From the NCBI GenBank assembly GCA_030453435.1, contig JAKDKI010000019.1, positions 1 to 15,256 of the forward strand: DNA of 15,256 nucleotides. Reading direction: 5' to 3'. The translations under genes and the position numbers were made by a program. Positions within the stretch are counted from its first letter, which is position 1; each line of letters starts with the position of its first letter. Shown piece by piece: positions 1 to 9,248 of the stretch. The notes beneath the pieces were generated by a model. The model saw nothing but the letters and a program-made list of their open reading frames with translations. It was not told the origin of the DNA and ran no database searches. Origin of the DNA: Kocuria sp. (lineage in GTDB: Bacteria; Actinomycetota; Actinomycetes; Actinomycetales; Micrococcaceae).

Positions 1-289
1 CCTCGAAGTCCACGGTGGAGCCGTTGAGGTACGGGACGCTCATCTTGTCCACGATGACTTCCACGCCGTCGAAGTCGCGGGTGTGGTCGCCGTCCAGGAC
101 GCGTTCGTCGAAGTACAGCTGGTAGATCAGGCCCGAGCAGCCGCCGGGCTGAACGGCCACTCGCAGACGAAGGTCGGTGCGACCCTCCTGGTTCAGGAGA
201 TCACGAACCTTCTGGGCGGCCTCGTCGGTCAACTGGACCTCGTGGGTCGGCAGTTCTTGGGTGGTCTCATTGTCGGTGGTGACGCTCAT
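1..289 (-). CDS. erpA: A-type iron-sulfur cluster carrier/insertion protein (ErpA/HesB/IscA family), 3' end cut off by the window
   Basis: The first 96 codons are visible, from ATG at 289. The protein begins MSVTTDNETTQELPTHEVQL and continues with LTDEAAQKVRDLL, then LRLRVAVQPGGCSGLIYQL. The PGGCSG motif holds the first conserved cysteine (Cys51), and Tyr/Phe-rich 'YQLYFDE' follows, as in A-type carriers. The family's second cysteine pair (a CGCG-like motif near the C-terminus) would lie beyond base 1 and cannot be checked. Family knowledge: these small cytosolic proteins receive a [2Fe-2S] or [4Fe-4S] cluster and pass it to apo-enzymes. A weak GAAAG Shine-Dalgarno lies about 8 nt before the ATG. 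It is 80 nt downstream of the M20 peptidase stop, with a hairpin between them, so it is probably its own transcription unit. The choice of erpA over other HesB paralogues is inference. Confidence 0.85.
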   Translation of the reverse strand, partial: MSVTTDNETTQELPTHEVQLTDEAAQKVRDLLNQEGRTDLRLRVAVQPGGCSGLIYQLYFDERVLDGDHTRDFDGVEVIVDKMSVPYLNGSTVDFE

Positions 290-316
290 GGTGCTCGCTT
301 TCTGTCCTACCGTGGG

Positions 317-336
317 CGGTTCGCGAAGACGAACCG
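317..336. terminator. 7-bp hairpin between the M20 peptidase and the Fe-S carrier gene
   Basis: CGGTTCG (317-323) pairs perfectly with CGAACCG (330-336) around a 6-nt loop. Read on the plus strand it is followed by TTCTTTAAT, a T-rich tail. Read on the minus strand, the direction of both flanking genes, it is followed by CCCACGG and would be a poor intrinsic terminator. It could end M20 peptidase transcription or block antisense transcription; the sequence does not decide. Confidence 0.4.
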
Positions 337-369
337 TTCTTTAATCTTCAAACGCCTCTGGTACGAGAA

Positions 370-1782
370 TCATTCCGAGTCACGACGGCCTTGTTCGGCA
401 AGGGCCGTCAGGACCAGAGCCTCAGCTGTTACCGCGTGCAAGAAATCCCCGATATGGAGGGATTCATTGGCACTGTGTGCTCGGGTGTCCGGATCCTCGA
501 TACCTGTTATCAGGATCTGGGCATCAGGGTACGCCTCGGTGAGGGTCGCCGTAAACGGGATGGAGCCACCCATACCGGATTTCACGGCGGGCCGACCCCA
601 GGCCTGCTCGAAGGCCCACAACGCGATCTGTGAACTGACCGCTTGGGTGTCAGCGCGGAAGGACGGCCCGGCTTCTTCGACGGAGAAACTCACATGCGCA
701 CCGAAGGGTGCGTTCTCCTCGACGTGCTTACGCAATGCCTCCCCCGCATCCTGGGGATTCTGCCCCGGGGCGATACGCAGGCTCAATTTAGCTCGAACGG
801 TCGAGGCAATGGTGTTGGACGCCGTATCGACGTCCGTGACGTCGATACCGGTCACGGACAGTGCAGGCTTGGTCCACAGGCGGGAGGCGATTGATCCAGT
901 GCCCGCCAACTGCACGCCATCCAACACGCCGGCGTCGGCGCGGAAACGTTCTTCCTCGTAATCGACGTCCACGTCGTCTTCGGAGAGCAAACCGGCTACT
1001 GCCACGGCGCCGTCGTCGTCGTGAAGCGTGGCGATCAGGCGCGCCAACAAGGTCGGTGCGTCGAGTACGGGGCCGCCGTAAATACCGGAGTGTACGGAGT
1101 GATCCAGCACGGAGAGCTCCACAACACCTCCGACCACGCCTCGCAGGCTGGTGGTCAGGGCGGGAACTCCGACCTCCCAGTTGGAGGAGTCGGCAATAAC
1201 GATCACGTCTGCAGCGAGTCGATCGCGGTATTCCCGGAGGAAATCCTCGAATCCCGGTGAACCAGCCTCTTCCTCACCCTCGATGAACACGGCCACACCA
1301 AGGGACGGTTCGTCGCCTGCGTGCTCGAAGAAGGCGCGGAGGGCACCAACGTGCGCCATCACGCCGGCCTTGTCATCGGCGGCACCGCGGCCCCATAAAC
1401 GGCCGTCCTTCTCGACGGCCTGGAACGGCTCGGTGTTCCAGAGTTCACGTTTCCCCGGGGGCTGCACGTCGTGGTGGGCGTACAGGAGAATGGTGGGATA
1501 ACCCGGCGCAGCTGCCTTACGTGCCACCACCGCCGGATTTCCGGGACGCTCGCCCTGTTGGACGCGCAGGATATCCACACTGTCGAACGGCAACTCGGAG
1601 AGTAGGCCCTTGACCGCTTCCGCGCTGCGTTCGAGGTCGGCGGGGTCAAAGGACTCCCACGCGATACCCGGGATGGCAACGAGCTCGGAGAGCTCCCCCA
1701 GAAGTCGCTCGCGGGATCCGCTGACGGTCTCCCGCAACGTATCGATGGTGTCCTGGCTCGGTGGAGTGAACTCGGTACTCAT
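370..1782 (-). CDS. M20-family metallopeptidase (dipeptidase / carnosinase-like)
   Basis: A dinuclear zinc peptidase that probably hydrolyses dipeptides or small peptides in the cytosol. Residues below are numbered from a GTG three codons upstream (1791). Metal ligands are visible in order: H106-x-D108 in YAHHDVQ, bridging D139 in GRGAADDKAG, the EGEEEAGS motif with the likely catalytic E174 and ligand E175, D201 in VIVIADSS, and the last His (H439) in RAHSANESLH. The lid/dimerisation motif DHSVHSGIYGG carries H234. About 470 aa is normal for the CNDP/DapE-like branch. There is no signal peptide. I prefer ATG at 1782: a TAGTGT -10 box sits 7 nt upstream, suggesting a leaderless mRNA, whereas GTG 1791 lies inside that box. 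It is divergent from DUF3043. The substrate cannot be told from sequence; a DapE role is less likely given the CNDP-like motifs. Confidence 0.93.
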   Translation of the reverse strand: MSTEFTPPSQDTIDTLRETVSGSRERLLGELSELVAIPGIAWESFDPADLERSAEAVKGLLSELPFDSVDILRVQQGERPGNPAVVARKAAAPGYPTILLYAHHDVQPPGKRELWNTEPFQAVEKDGRLWGRGAADDKAGVMAHVGALRAFFEHAGDEPSLGVAVFIEGEEEAGSPGFEDFLREYRDRLAADVIVIADSSNWEVGVPALTTSLRGVVGGVVELSVLDHSVHSGIYGGPVLDAPTLLARLIATLHDDDGAVAVAGLLSEDDVDVDYEEERFRADAGVLDGVQLAGTGSIASRLWTKPALSVTGIDVTDVDTASNTIASTVRAKLSLRIAPGQNPQDAGEALRKHVEENAPFGAHVSFSVEEAGPSFRADTQAVSSQIALWAFEQAWGRPAVKSGMGGSIPFTATLTEAYPDAQILITGIEDPDTRAHSANESLHIGDFLHAVTAEALVLTALAEQGRRDSE

Positions 1783-1789
1783 GGCTCCC

Positions 1790-1795
1790 ACACTA
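1790..1795 (-). promoter_or_regulatory. candidate -10 box for the M20 peptidase (leaderless)
   Basis: On the minus strand TAGTGT fits the actinobacterial TANNNT pattern and ends 7 nt before ATG 1782, so the transcript would start at or next to the A of the start codon. No convincing -35 was found. Confidence 0.35.
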
Positions 1796-1855
1796 TCGCC
1801 GCGGTCTGGTTACGCGCCGATTGCACCGCGATGCCGCGTCTCGCGCTGACTCGGC

Positions 1856-1861
1856 TATCCT
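1856..1861 (+). promoter_or_regulatory. candidate -10 box for DUF3043 gene (leaderless)
   Basis: TATCCT fits TANNNT and ends 6 nt before the GTG at 1868, the geometry of a leaderless transcript. There is no Shine-Dalgarno ahead of the GTG, which agrees with this. No good -35 is visible. Confidence 0.4.
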
Positions 1862-1867
1862 GGATCG

Positions 1868-2464
1868 GTGTTTGGACGCAAGAAAGCAGATGAATCCACG
1901 GGGTCCACGGCCGTAGGCGCCACGAGCGAGCCGGTTGAGACCGCCCCCGCCGATGGCCGTAAGGGCCGCCCTACTCCCAGCCGTAAGGAACAGGAAGCCG
2001 CGCGCAAGCGCCCCCTGGTACCGGCCGACCGCAAGATCGCCAAGGCCGAATCCCGCCAGGCCGAGCGTGAACGTCGCGCTGTGGCCCAGGCCGGCATGGC
2101 CGCCGGCGATGAGCGTTATCTCGGCCCCCGCGACCGCGGCCCGCAGCGCCGCTTCGCCCGCGACTGGATCGACTCCCGCTTCAACATCGGTGAGTTCGTT
2201 CTGATTTTCCTGATCCTCATGTTGTTCATTCTGTTCCTGCCCAACCAGGCGATCGGCTTGACCTTCATTTGGATCATGTACGGCTACATCGCCCTGTGCG
2301 TGATCGACGCCTTCATCACTACGACGCGCATGAAGTCCGTCATGCAACGTAAGTTCGGCGAGGTCCAGCGAGGCACCCGCTGGTACGCCGCGATGCGCAC
2401 CTTCACCATTCGTCGCCTTCGCCTGCCCAAGCCACAGGTTCGTCGCGGGGAACGCCCCGCTTAG
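1868..2464 (+). CDS. DUF3043 family membrane protein, function unknown
   Basis: A 198-aa protein of a family found widely in actinobacteria and without an assigned function. It opens with MFGRKKADES, typical of the family. Residues 1-80 are hydrophilic and strongly basic, with Lys/Arg/Glu runs (RKEQEAARKRP, ESRQAERERR), probably cytoplasmic and disordered. Residues about 81-105 (DERYLGPRDRGPQRRFARDWID) form a conserved-looking pre-membrane stretch. Two hydrophobic helices follow at about 107-125 and 130-150, then a basic C-terminal tail of about 45 residues. The termini are predicted on the same, cytoplasmic side. It is monocistronic, divergent from the M20 peptidase and convergent with pyrD, and ends at a strong hairpin. 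The GTG start is supported by the family N-terminus and by a TATCCT box 6 nt upstream. Confidence 0.85.
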   Translation: MFGRKKADESTGSTAVGATSEPVETAPADGRKGRPTPSRKEQEAARKRPLVPADRKIAKAESRQAERERRAVAQAGMAAGDERYLGPRDRGPQRRFARDWIDSRFNIGEFVLIFLILMLFILFLPNQAIGLTFIWIMYGYIALCVIDAFITTTRMKSVMQRKFGEVQRGTRWYAAMRTFTIRRLRLPKPQVRRGERPA

Positions 2465-2492
2465 GCTCAGACGTTCTCATCTGCGACAGCAC

Positions 2493-2525
2493 ACGGGACC
2501 CGCACCGAATTGGTGCGGGTCCCGT
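2493..2525. terminator. perfect 14-bp hairpin, bidirectional terminator between DUF3043 and pyrD
   Basis: ACGGGACCCGCACC (2493-2506) pairs with GGTGCGGGTCCCGT (2512-2525) with no mismatch around a 5-nt GAATT loop. It begins 28 nt after the DUF3043 stop and lies 46 nt beyond the pyrD stop on the other strand. There is only a weak T tract on either side, as is usual in high-GC actinobacteria. Confidence 0.8.
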
Positions 2526-2570
2526 TGCATTGCGCCGGGGCGCGGTACGAGAAGTCGCGGCTCTCAGGCC

Positions 2571-3665
2571 TCAACCACGGACGCGGCGCGCTGCTTTCTT
2601 GAGACCGCGGTTGATTCTGGCTGCCCAGAACGGCCCCTCGTACAAGAATGCCGTGTACCCCTGCACCAGGTCAGCACCCGCGTCCAGGCGCTCGATCACG
2701 TCCTCGGAGGTTGTCACGCCTCCCACCGAGATCAGAGTCAGCCGGTCTCCCGCGTGCTGGCGCAGCATTTTCAAGACCTCCAGGGAACGACCCCGCACTG
2801 GCCGCCCGGACAGCCCGCCGGCACCACACGCGGTGACCTCGTCCTCGCTGCTACGCAGGCCCAAGCCATCACGAGCAATAGTCGTGTTGGTGGCCACGAT
2901 GCCGTCCAACCCGAGGTCCAGAGCCAATTCGGCCACCGCCTGGACATCGGCGTCCGCCAGGTCCGGGGCAATCTTCACGAGCAGGGGTACGTGGCGCCCC
3001 GATACGGCCGAGGATTCTTCGCGTACTGCAGTGAGCAACGGTCGCAGCGAATCGAGTTCCTGCAGCTGCCGCAGACCAGGGGTGTTGGGTGAGGACACAT
3101 TGACCACGAGGTAGTCGGCGTACGGGGCCAGGGCCCGGGTGCTCGTGACGTAATCCCCCACGGCATCCTCCAGCTCGACCACTTTGGTCTTGCCGATGTT
3201 CACGCCCACGATGGGTCGTTCCAGACCGGTTTTGAGGGCCTGTTCACTCAGTGACTGCAGTGCAGCGGCAACGCGGGGAGCGACGGCAGCAGCGCCGTCG
3301 TTATTGAATCCCATGCGGTTGATGACCGCGCGATCCTTGATGAGGCGGAAGAGTCGCGGCTTGGGGTTACCGGGCTGCGCCTGACCCGTCACGGTGCCGA
3401 TCTCCACGTGGCCGAAACCGAGGTCCGTGAGTGCGTGGGTACCGGTGGCCCCTTTGTCGAATCCAGCGGCCAGACCGAAAGCCGATGGGAAGCGAAGCCC
3501 CATCACCTCTACTGCGCTGCCGGGATCCGGGCGGGTGAATTTACTCAGTACCGATCCGAGACCACTACGATGCATGGCCTTGATACCGGCGAAACCAAGG
3601 ATGTGGGCGAGTTCCGCATCCATCCAGGAGAACGCGACTTTGAAGAATGTGGGGTACAAGCGCAT
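2571..3665 (-). CDS. pyrD: dihydroorotate dehydrogenase (quinone), class 2
   Basis: Oxidises dihydroorotate to orotate in pyrimidine synthesis, passing electrons through FMN to membrane quinone. The 364-aa length and the N-terminal helical segment (RLYPTFFKVAFSWMDAELAHIL), the membrane/quinone-binding part, mark class 2. The FMN barrel shows GLAAGFDKGA (Lys71), the substrate loop NRMGFNN (116-122), and VNVSSPNTPGLRQLQ with the class 2 catalytic serine at Ser192. It also has VKIAPDL (Lys231), ATNTT (259-263) and the phosphate-binding segments GGLSG and ISVGGV. Start is ATG at 3665; no strong Shine-Dalgarno is visible. It lies 94 nt downstream of uppS across an AT-rich island, so it may have its own promoter. 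It ends 46 nt short of a strong hairpin. Confidence 0.97.
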   Translation of the reverse strand: MRLYPTFFKVAFSWMDAELAHILGFAGIKAMHRSGLGSVLSKFTRPDPGSAVEVMGLRFPSAFGLAAGFDKGATGTHALTDLGFGHVEIGTVTGQAQPGNPKPRLFRLIKDRAVINRMGFNNDGAAAVAPRVAAALQSLSEQALKTGLERPIVGVNIGKTKVVELEDAVGDYVTSTRALAPYADYLVVNVSSPNTPGLRQLQELDSLRPLLTAVREESSAVSGRHVPLLVKIAPDLADADVQAVAELALDLGLDGIVATNTTIARDGLGLRSSEDEVTACGAGGLSGRPVRGRSLEVLKMLRQHAGDRLTLISVGGVTTSEDVIERLDAGADLVQGYTAFLYEGPFWAARINRGLKKAARRVRG

Positions 3666-3720
3666 GGTCTCAGTTTTGCATATGGCCCAAGCGCCCGGAC
3701 TCCGGTGTTCAACGTGTCAG

Positions 3721-3756
3721 AAATAATTCAAGTCAATATTGAAATTTGAAGAATAA
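3721..3756 (-). promoter_or_regulatory. AT-rich island with nested dyad upstream of pyrD; candidate promoter/operator
   Basis: This 36-nt stretch has only 6 G/C bases in an otherwise GC-rich window. It contains the perfect 10-bp palindrome TCAATATTGA (3733-3742), nested within a TTCAA...TTGAA pair (3727-3731 and 3746-3750) whose centre is offset by one base. On the minus strand TTGACT (5 of 6 to the -35 consensus) is present, but the matching -10 at 17-18 nt is poor. It may hold the pyrD promoter and an operator, or the end of the uppS transcript. Confidence 0.35.
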
Positions 3757-3759
3757 CCC

Positions 3760-4545
3760 TCAACTTCCCCCTGCAACTTTATCCTCAGCTCCCCCGTATC
3801 GCCGGTCACGGCTCGCGTATTCTTCAACCGCGCGCCACAGCACCGTACGATCGACGTCGGGCCAGAGCACGTTGAGAAACACGAGCTCCGCATAGGCCGA
3901 TTGCCACAGCATGAAGTTCGAAATGCGTTGCTCACCGGAGGAACGCAGGAAGAGATCCACGTCCGGCAGGTCGGGTTCGTCCAGGTACTGCTGCACCGTT
4001 GTCTCGGAAATGGATCGGGGATCCAGTACACCGGCCTGAATGTCACGCCCCATGGCCGCGGCGGCATCCGCAATTTCCGCCCGTCCTCCGTAGTTCACGC
4101 ACATGGTCAGTGTGACCACGTCGTTGTCCTTGGTTTCTTCCTCGGCGTGCTCGAGGCGGTTGATCACGGACTTCCACAGTTTGGGTCTACGACCGGCCCA
4201 GCGCACACGAATACCCCATTCCTGGAACGTGGGCAGCTGACGCTTCATCACGTCCCCGGTGAAGTTCATGAGGAACGCCACCTCGGACGGTGATCGTTTC
4301 CAGTTCTCCGTGGAGAACGCGTACGCGGAGACGTTGGGTATCCCCATTTCGATGGCGCCGGCCACCACGTCAAGGAGGGCTCGCTCCCCCGCTCGGTGCC
4401 CCTCGTTACGGGGCAAGCCGCGCTCATTGGCCCAGCGTCCGTTACCATCCATGACCAGGGCCACATGTTTAGGCACGAATTGTTCCGGAATCGCCGGGGG
4501 CTTGGCACCGCTGGGGTGCGCCGGTGGCGGGGAGAATCTGCTCAC
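3760..4545 (-). CDS. uppS: isoprenyl transferase (cis-prenyltransferase, undecaprenyl/decaprenyl diphosphate synthase)
   Basis: Condenses isopentenyl diphosphate units in cis to make the polyprenyl diphosphate carrier lipid for cell-wall synthesis. The 261-aa sequence shows every family motif: [13 protein letters not shown] with the catalytic Asp33, [30 protein letters not shown], and the C-terminal [26 protein letters not shown]. The first 20 residues are proline-rich and variable. Start is GTG at 4545, backed by AAAGGA 8 nt upstream. It lies 20 nt after recO, so the two are surely co-transcribed; recO-uppS is the same pairing as in Mycobacterium tuberculosis Rv2362c-Rv2361c, whose uppS makes decaprenyl diphosphate. 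Chain length cannot be read from the sequence. Confidence 0.96.
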   Translation of the reverse strand: MSRFSPPPAHPSGAKPPAIPEQFVPKHVALVMDGNGRWANERGLPRNEGHRAGERALLDVVAGAIEMGIPNVSAYAFSTENWKRSPSEVAFLMNFTGDVMKRQLPTFQEWGIRVRWAGRRPKLWKSVINRLEHAEEETKDNDVVTLTMCVNYGGRAEIADAAAAMGRDIQAGVLDPRSISETTVQQYLDEPDLPDVDLFLRSSGEQRISNFMLWQSAYAELVFLNVLWPDVDRTVLWRAVEEYASRDRRYGGAEDKVAGGS

Positions 4546-4565
4546 GCTCTGCGTCCTTTACTGAA

Positions 4566-5321
4566 TCATTCGGTGCGTTCGACCAAGCTCAAGGAACGCA
4601 CCGACCGTTCCATGTGCCATTGAATGTAGCTGGCCACCAATCCCGCTGCGGCGCGTGCCGACTTGGAGTCTGCGGCGTCGATGGTTTCCCAATCTCCCTG
4701 CAGCAGTCCCTGGAGCAGGACGAACGTCGCTTCGCTGGGGGCGGCGGATCCCGGTGGCCGGCACTGCGGACACACGGCACCACCGATCGCGGCGGAGAAG
4801 GAACGATGGGGACCGGGCGCTCCGCAGCGGGCGCAGTCCACGAAGCTCGGGGCCCACCCGGCAATGGACACCGCCCGGAGTAAATAGGAATCAAGCGTGC
4901 GTCCGGGTTCGTGGAGACCACGCGCCACCGCAGACAGGGCGCCGGTCAAGAGCTGGTAATGCTGCTGGGCGGTGTCATAGTCGTCCGCGGTCAGTTTCTC
5001 GGCGGTCTCCACCATGGCGGCCGCGGCCGTGTACTTGGAGTAGTCGGAACCTATCTGTTCGCCGTACGAGCGCTTACCCAGCGCTTGCGAGACGATGTCC
5101 AGCGTGCGGCCCTGTACTAACTGCAGCGTGGCCACATTGAACGGTTCCAAGCGAGCCCCAAAGCGCGAGGTGGTCCTGCGCACGCCCTTGGCCACCGCTC
5201 GCACTTGCCCGTGCTCCCTGGTCAGGAGGATCACGATGCGGTCCGCCTCGGCCAATTTATAGGTGCGCAGCACCACGGCTTCATCGCGGTACGAGCGAGA
5301 AGCGAAAGTTGAACCGGCCAC
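4566..5321 (-). CDS. recO: DNA repair protein RecO
   Basis: A recombination mediator that, with RecF/RecR, loads RecA onto SSB-coated single-stranded DNA at gaps and breaks. The 251-aa protein has the N-terminal OB-fold ([25 protein letters not shown], then [12 protein letters not shown], about residues 9-80), a helical middle (about 85-155), and a zinc site of the form CxxC-x17-CxxC (Cys163, 166, 184, 187). All four cysteines are intact. Start is GTG at 5321, with GGGAG about 9 nt upstream. The 124-nt gap behind leuA holds a strong hairpin, so recO-uppS most likely starts from its own promoter within about 5322-5370; I could not single out a -10 box there. Confidence 0.95.
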   Translation of the reverse strand: MAGSTFASRSYRDEAVVLRTYKLAEADRIVILLTREHGQVRAVAKGVRRTTSRFGARLEPFNVATLQLVQGRTLDIVSQALGKRSYGEQIGSDYSKYTAAAAMVETAEKLTADDYDTAQQHYQLLTGALSAVARGLHEPGRTLDSYLLRAVSIAGWAPSFVDCARCGAPGPHRSFSAAIGGAVCPQCRPPGSAAPSEATFVLLQGLLQGDWETIDAADSKSARAAAGLVASYIQWHMERSVRSLSLVERTE

Positions 5322-5370
5322 TCCCCTAGTCTCCCACGCCTACCTGCGGGCCCGTGCGCGCAGACGAACA

Positions 5371-5424
5371 CGCCGACGCCGCTGAGTGGCCCTCTCTACG
5401 GAAGGTCACCGAGCGGCGTCGGCG
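5371..5424 (-). terminator. leuA transcription terminator hairpin
   Basis: CGCCGACGCCGCT (5371-5383) pairs perfectly over 13 bp with AGCGGCGTCGGCG (5412-5424). Beyond a 2-nt internal loop a further GTGGCC/GGTCAC stem forms, including one G-U pair. It lies 21 nt beyond the leuA stop. No U tract follows, so this is an L-shaped, high-GC type of terminator. Confidence 0.7.
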
Positions 5425-5445
5425 GTTGAATCGATACAACGGGGA

Positions 5446-7335
<1,890 letters not shown>

Positions 7336-7342
7336 GTGATCC

Positions 7343-7348
7343 AACGTA
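7343..7348 (-). promoter_or_regulatory. candidate -10 box of the leuA promoter
   Basis: On the minus strand TACGTT fits TANNNT. It places the transcript start at or beside A7335, the first base of the leader ORF. No good -35 is found 16-19 nt upstream. Confidence 0.4.
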
Positions 7349-7395
7349 CCACTTGGACGGGCGCTGCCCGGAAAATGCGCGCCATCATGTCGAGC

Positions 7396-7437
7396 GGAGG
7401 CCACGGCCCAGCTGCCACAGTCCCGTGGATTTCCTCC
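7396..7437 (-). terminator. candidate terminator hairpin after the LCP gene
   Basis: Stems GGAGG+CCACGG (7396-7406) and CCGTGG (7423-7428) plus CCTCC (7433-7437) give 11 bp with a 4-nt bulge and a 16-nt loop. It lies 24 nt beyond the LCP gene stop and upstream of the leuA -10 box, which would insulate leuA. There is no T tract. Confidence 0.4.
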
Positions 7438-7460
7438 CCGGATGGGTCCTACTGACCCCG

Positions 7461-9155
7461 TCAGTCCTGGCAGGTGAACTGCTCGGCTGTTTGCCCTTGC
7501 AGCTCGTCCGGCAGAGCTCCGGAGAGGTCCAGTTTCTCGCCGGAGGTGAAGTCCTGGCCGATGGAGACGCGCAGGCCCTCCAACTCGTAGTCGGCCACGA
7601 GCTGACTGTCCGGGACTCCCAACAACGCGGCCAAGTCATCAGCTGCTGTGGCCCACGTGGGGTTGTAGAAGATCTGCGTACCCGCCAGAGCGGTTCCGGT
7701 GCGGGCGGTCTCGGCCTGGGTATAACCGGACTCGGCCAGAAGGTCGCGAATCTCTTCACCACGGTCCGGTTCCCCCGAGCGGTTGGCCACTGTGATCGGC
7801 ACTAGAGACGGCTGCACCTGGGGTGCCCATTCCTGCGAAGCGTCCTCGGTGGCTGCCGATTCGGGCGCAGTGCTCGGCGCGGCCGGCGCCGAGGTTTCTA
7901 CCGGCGCGGCATCGGCGGTGGCAGCGGCCTCAGTGGGTGCCGCGGCGGCGTCGTCATCCTGGGCCGCCTCGGTTTCCTGACCCTCCTCGGAGGCCGGCGC
8001 AGAGCCGGTGGATGACGGCGCGGCGTCGGTCACGGCGCGATCCTGCTGGAGCGTGTCGAACAACCGTTCCGCAGGTTCTTCGTCCAGAACCAGGCGGTTG
8101 GGGTCCTCCGGATTCGGGACATTAGGAACCGTGACGAACGCAATCCGCCCCAGATCGATTCCGGCAAAGGTACCGGCGATCCCCACAAGTGTGGGTAGCG
8201 ACGTCAGGCCCTCGTCCACGTGCAGATTCTGGGTCATGACTTCCGCGATCTTGTAGAGCTGCGGCAGGCTGTTCAGTGTGCCGTCACTCTGGATTTTGCG
8301 GGTCAGTGACGCCAGGAACGATTGCTGTGACCGAATGCGGGATTCGTCACCGCCGTCCCCGAAGGCGGCGCGGGAACGCAGGAAGGCCAAGGCCTGATCG
8401 CCCTCGACCGAGGAAATACCGGCGGGAAGTTTCAGCCCGGACTTGGGATCGTCCACGGGCCGGTTCACGCACACCTGTACGCCACCCACCGTGGAGGACA
8501 GCTCCTTCACGGCATTGAAGTCCGCGAGCATGAAGTGGTCGATGTCCACACCGGCCATTTCGTTGACGGTGGCCACGGTGCACCCTGGACCGCCGTTCTC
8601 CACGGCGGAATTGATCATGTCCCGGTGGGCGGGGAATACCTCCCCTGACTCGGGGTCGGTGCACTTGGGGATGTCCACGACCAGATCACGCGGGAATGAC
8701 ACGACAGTCACGGCGTCCCGGTTCTCGGTGACGTGGACGAGCATCATGACGTCCGTGCGCCCGGACGCGTCGTCCTCGTCCCCGTACTCGGAATTACCGG
8801 AACCCGTTCGGGTGTCCGAACCCATGACCAGGATGTCCAGGGGGCCTTCCCCAACGCTCGAGGAACCGTCCGAGAGGTTGAGAGGACTACTGTCCAGGTT
8901 GCTACTGAGCCGCAGCGCGGCCACCCCGCCGATCCCCAGCACCGCAATCAGCCCGAAGACCGTGAGGATCGCCGCAATTTTGCGTGCCGAGGGCCTGTGA
9001 TCCCGCGAACGGTGGTGCCGGCCCGTCTGTTTCAGCTTGATGAACTCGTCGTCACGGTCCTCGTGCAGCGACTGCCGTCGGGTTGCGGGGGTTTCCCAGG
9101 GCGCAGGTTCACGGGACGCGCGGTTGCCACGTCCGTGTGCGCTGCGTGATTCCAC
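7461..9155 (-). CDS. LCP (LytR-CpsA-Psr) family protein with C-terminal LytR_C domain
   Basis: Membrane-anchored enzymes of this family transfer polyprenyl-linked glycopolymers onto peptidoglycan on the outer face of the membrane. The 564-aa protein has a charged cytoplasmic N-terminus (1-59) and one TM helix (about 60-82, KIAAILTVFGLIAVLGIGGVAAL). The LCP catalytic domain (about 105-290) shows DILVMGSDTRTG, RTDVMMLVHV, VVSFPRDLVVDIP, INSAVENGGP, and ALAFLRSRAAFGDGGDESRIRSQQ, with the Asp/Arg residues that bind the pyrophosphate. A low-complexity Ala/Glu/Pro/Thr linker (about 375-448) leads to a LytR_C domain (about 452-535: VPITVANRSGEPDRGEEIRDLL). GTG start has AGGAG about 9-10 nt upstream. 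The 93-nt gap after era contains a CCCTA/TAGGG mini-hairpin (9195-9211). The glycopolymer is unknown. Confidence 0.93.
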   Translation of the reverse strand: MESRSAHGRGNRASREPAPWETPATRRQSLHEDRDDEFIKLKQTGRHHRSRDHRPSARKIAAILTVFGLIAVLGIGGVAALRLSSNLDSSPLNLSDGSSSVGEGPLDILVMGSDTRTGSGNSEYGDEDDASGRTDVMMLVHVTENRDAVTVVSFPRDLVVDIPKCTDPESGEVFPAHRDMINSAVENGGPGCTVATVNEMAGVDIDHFMLADFNAVKELSSTVGGVQVCVNRPVDDPKSGLKLPAGISSVEGDQALAFLRSRAAFGDGGDESRIRSQQSFLASLTRKIQSDGTLNSLPQLYKIAEVMTQNLHVDEGLTSLPTLVGIAGTFAGIDLGRIAFVTVPNVPNPEDPNRLVLDEEPAERLFDTLQQDRAVTDAAPSSTGSAPASEEGQETEAAQDDDAAAAPTEAAATADAAPVETSAPAAPSTAPESAATEDASQEWAPQVQPSLVPITVANRSGEPDRGEEIRDLLAESGYTQAETARTGTALAGTQIFYNPTWATAADDLAALLGVPDSQLVADYELEGLRVSIGQDFTSGEKLDLSGALPDELQGQTAEQFTCQD

Positions 9156-9248
9156 CGGGTGATTCTCCTGAGTCGGTACGTGATGCTGATGAGGCCCTAG
9201 ACAGGGTAGGGAGCGTTTCCTAATCCCACCTGAAAATGGGCGGGGATG

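Noticed and set aside
83..961. Plus-strand open frame of 292 codons crossing the Fe-S carrier and M20 genes
   Set aside because: It spans an intergenic hairpin and two well-supported opposite-strand genes, and its translation resembles no family.
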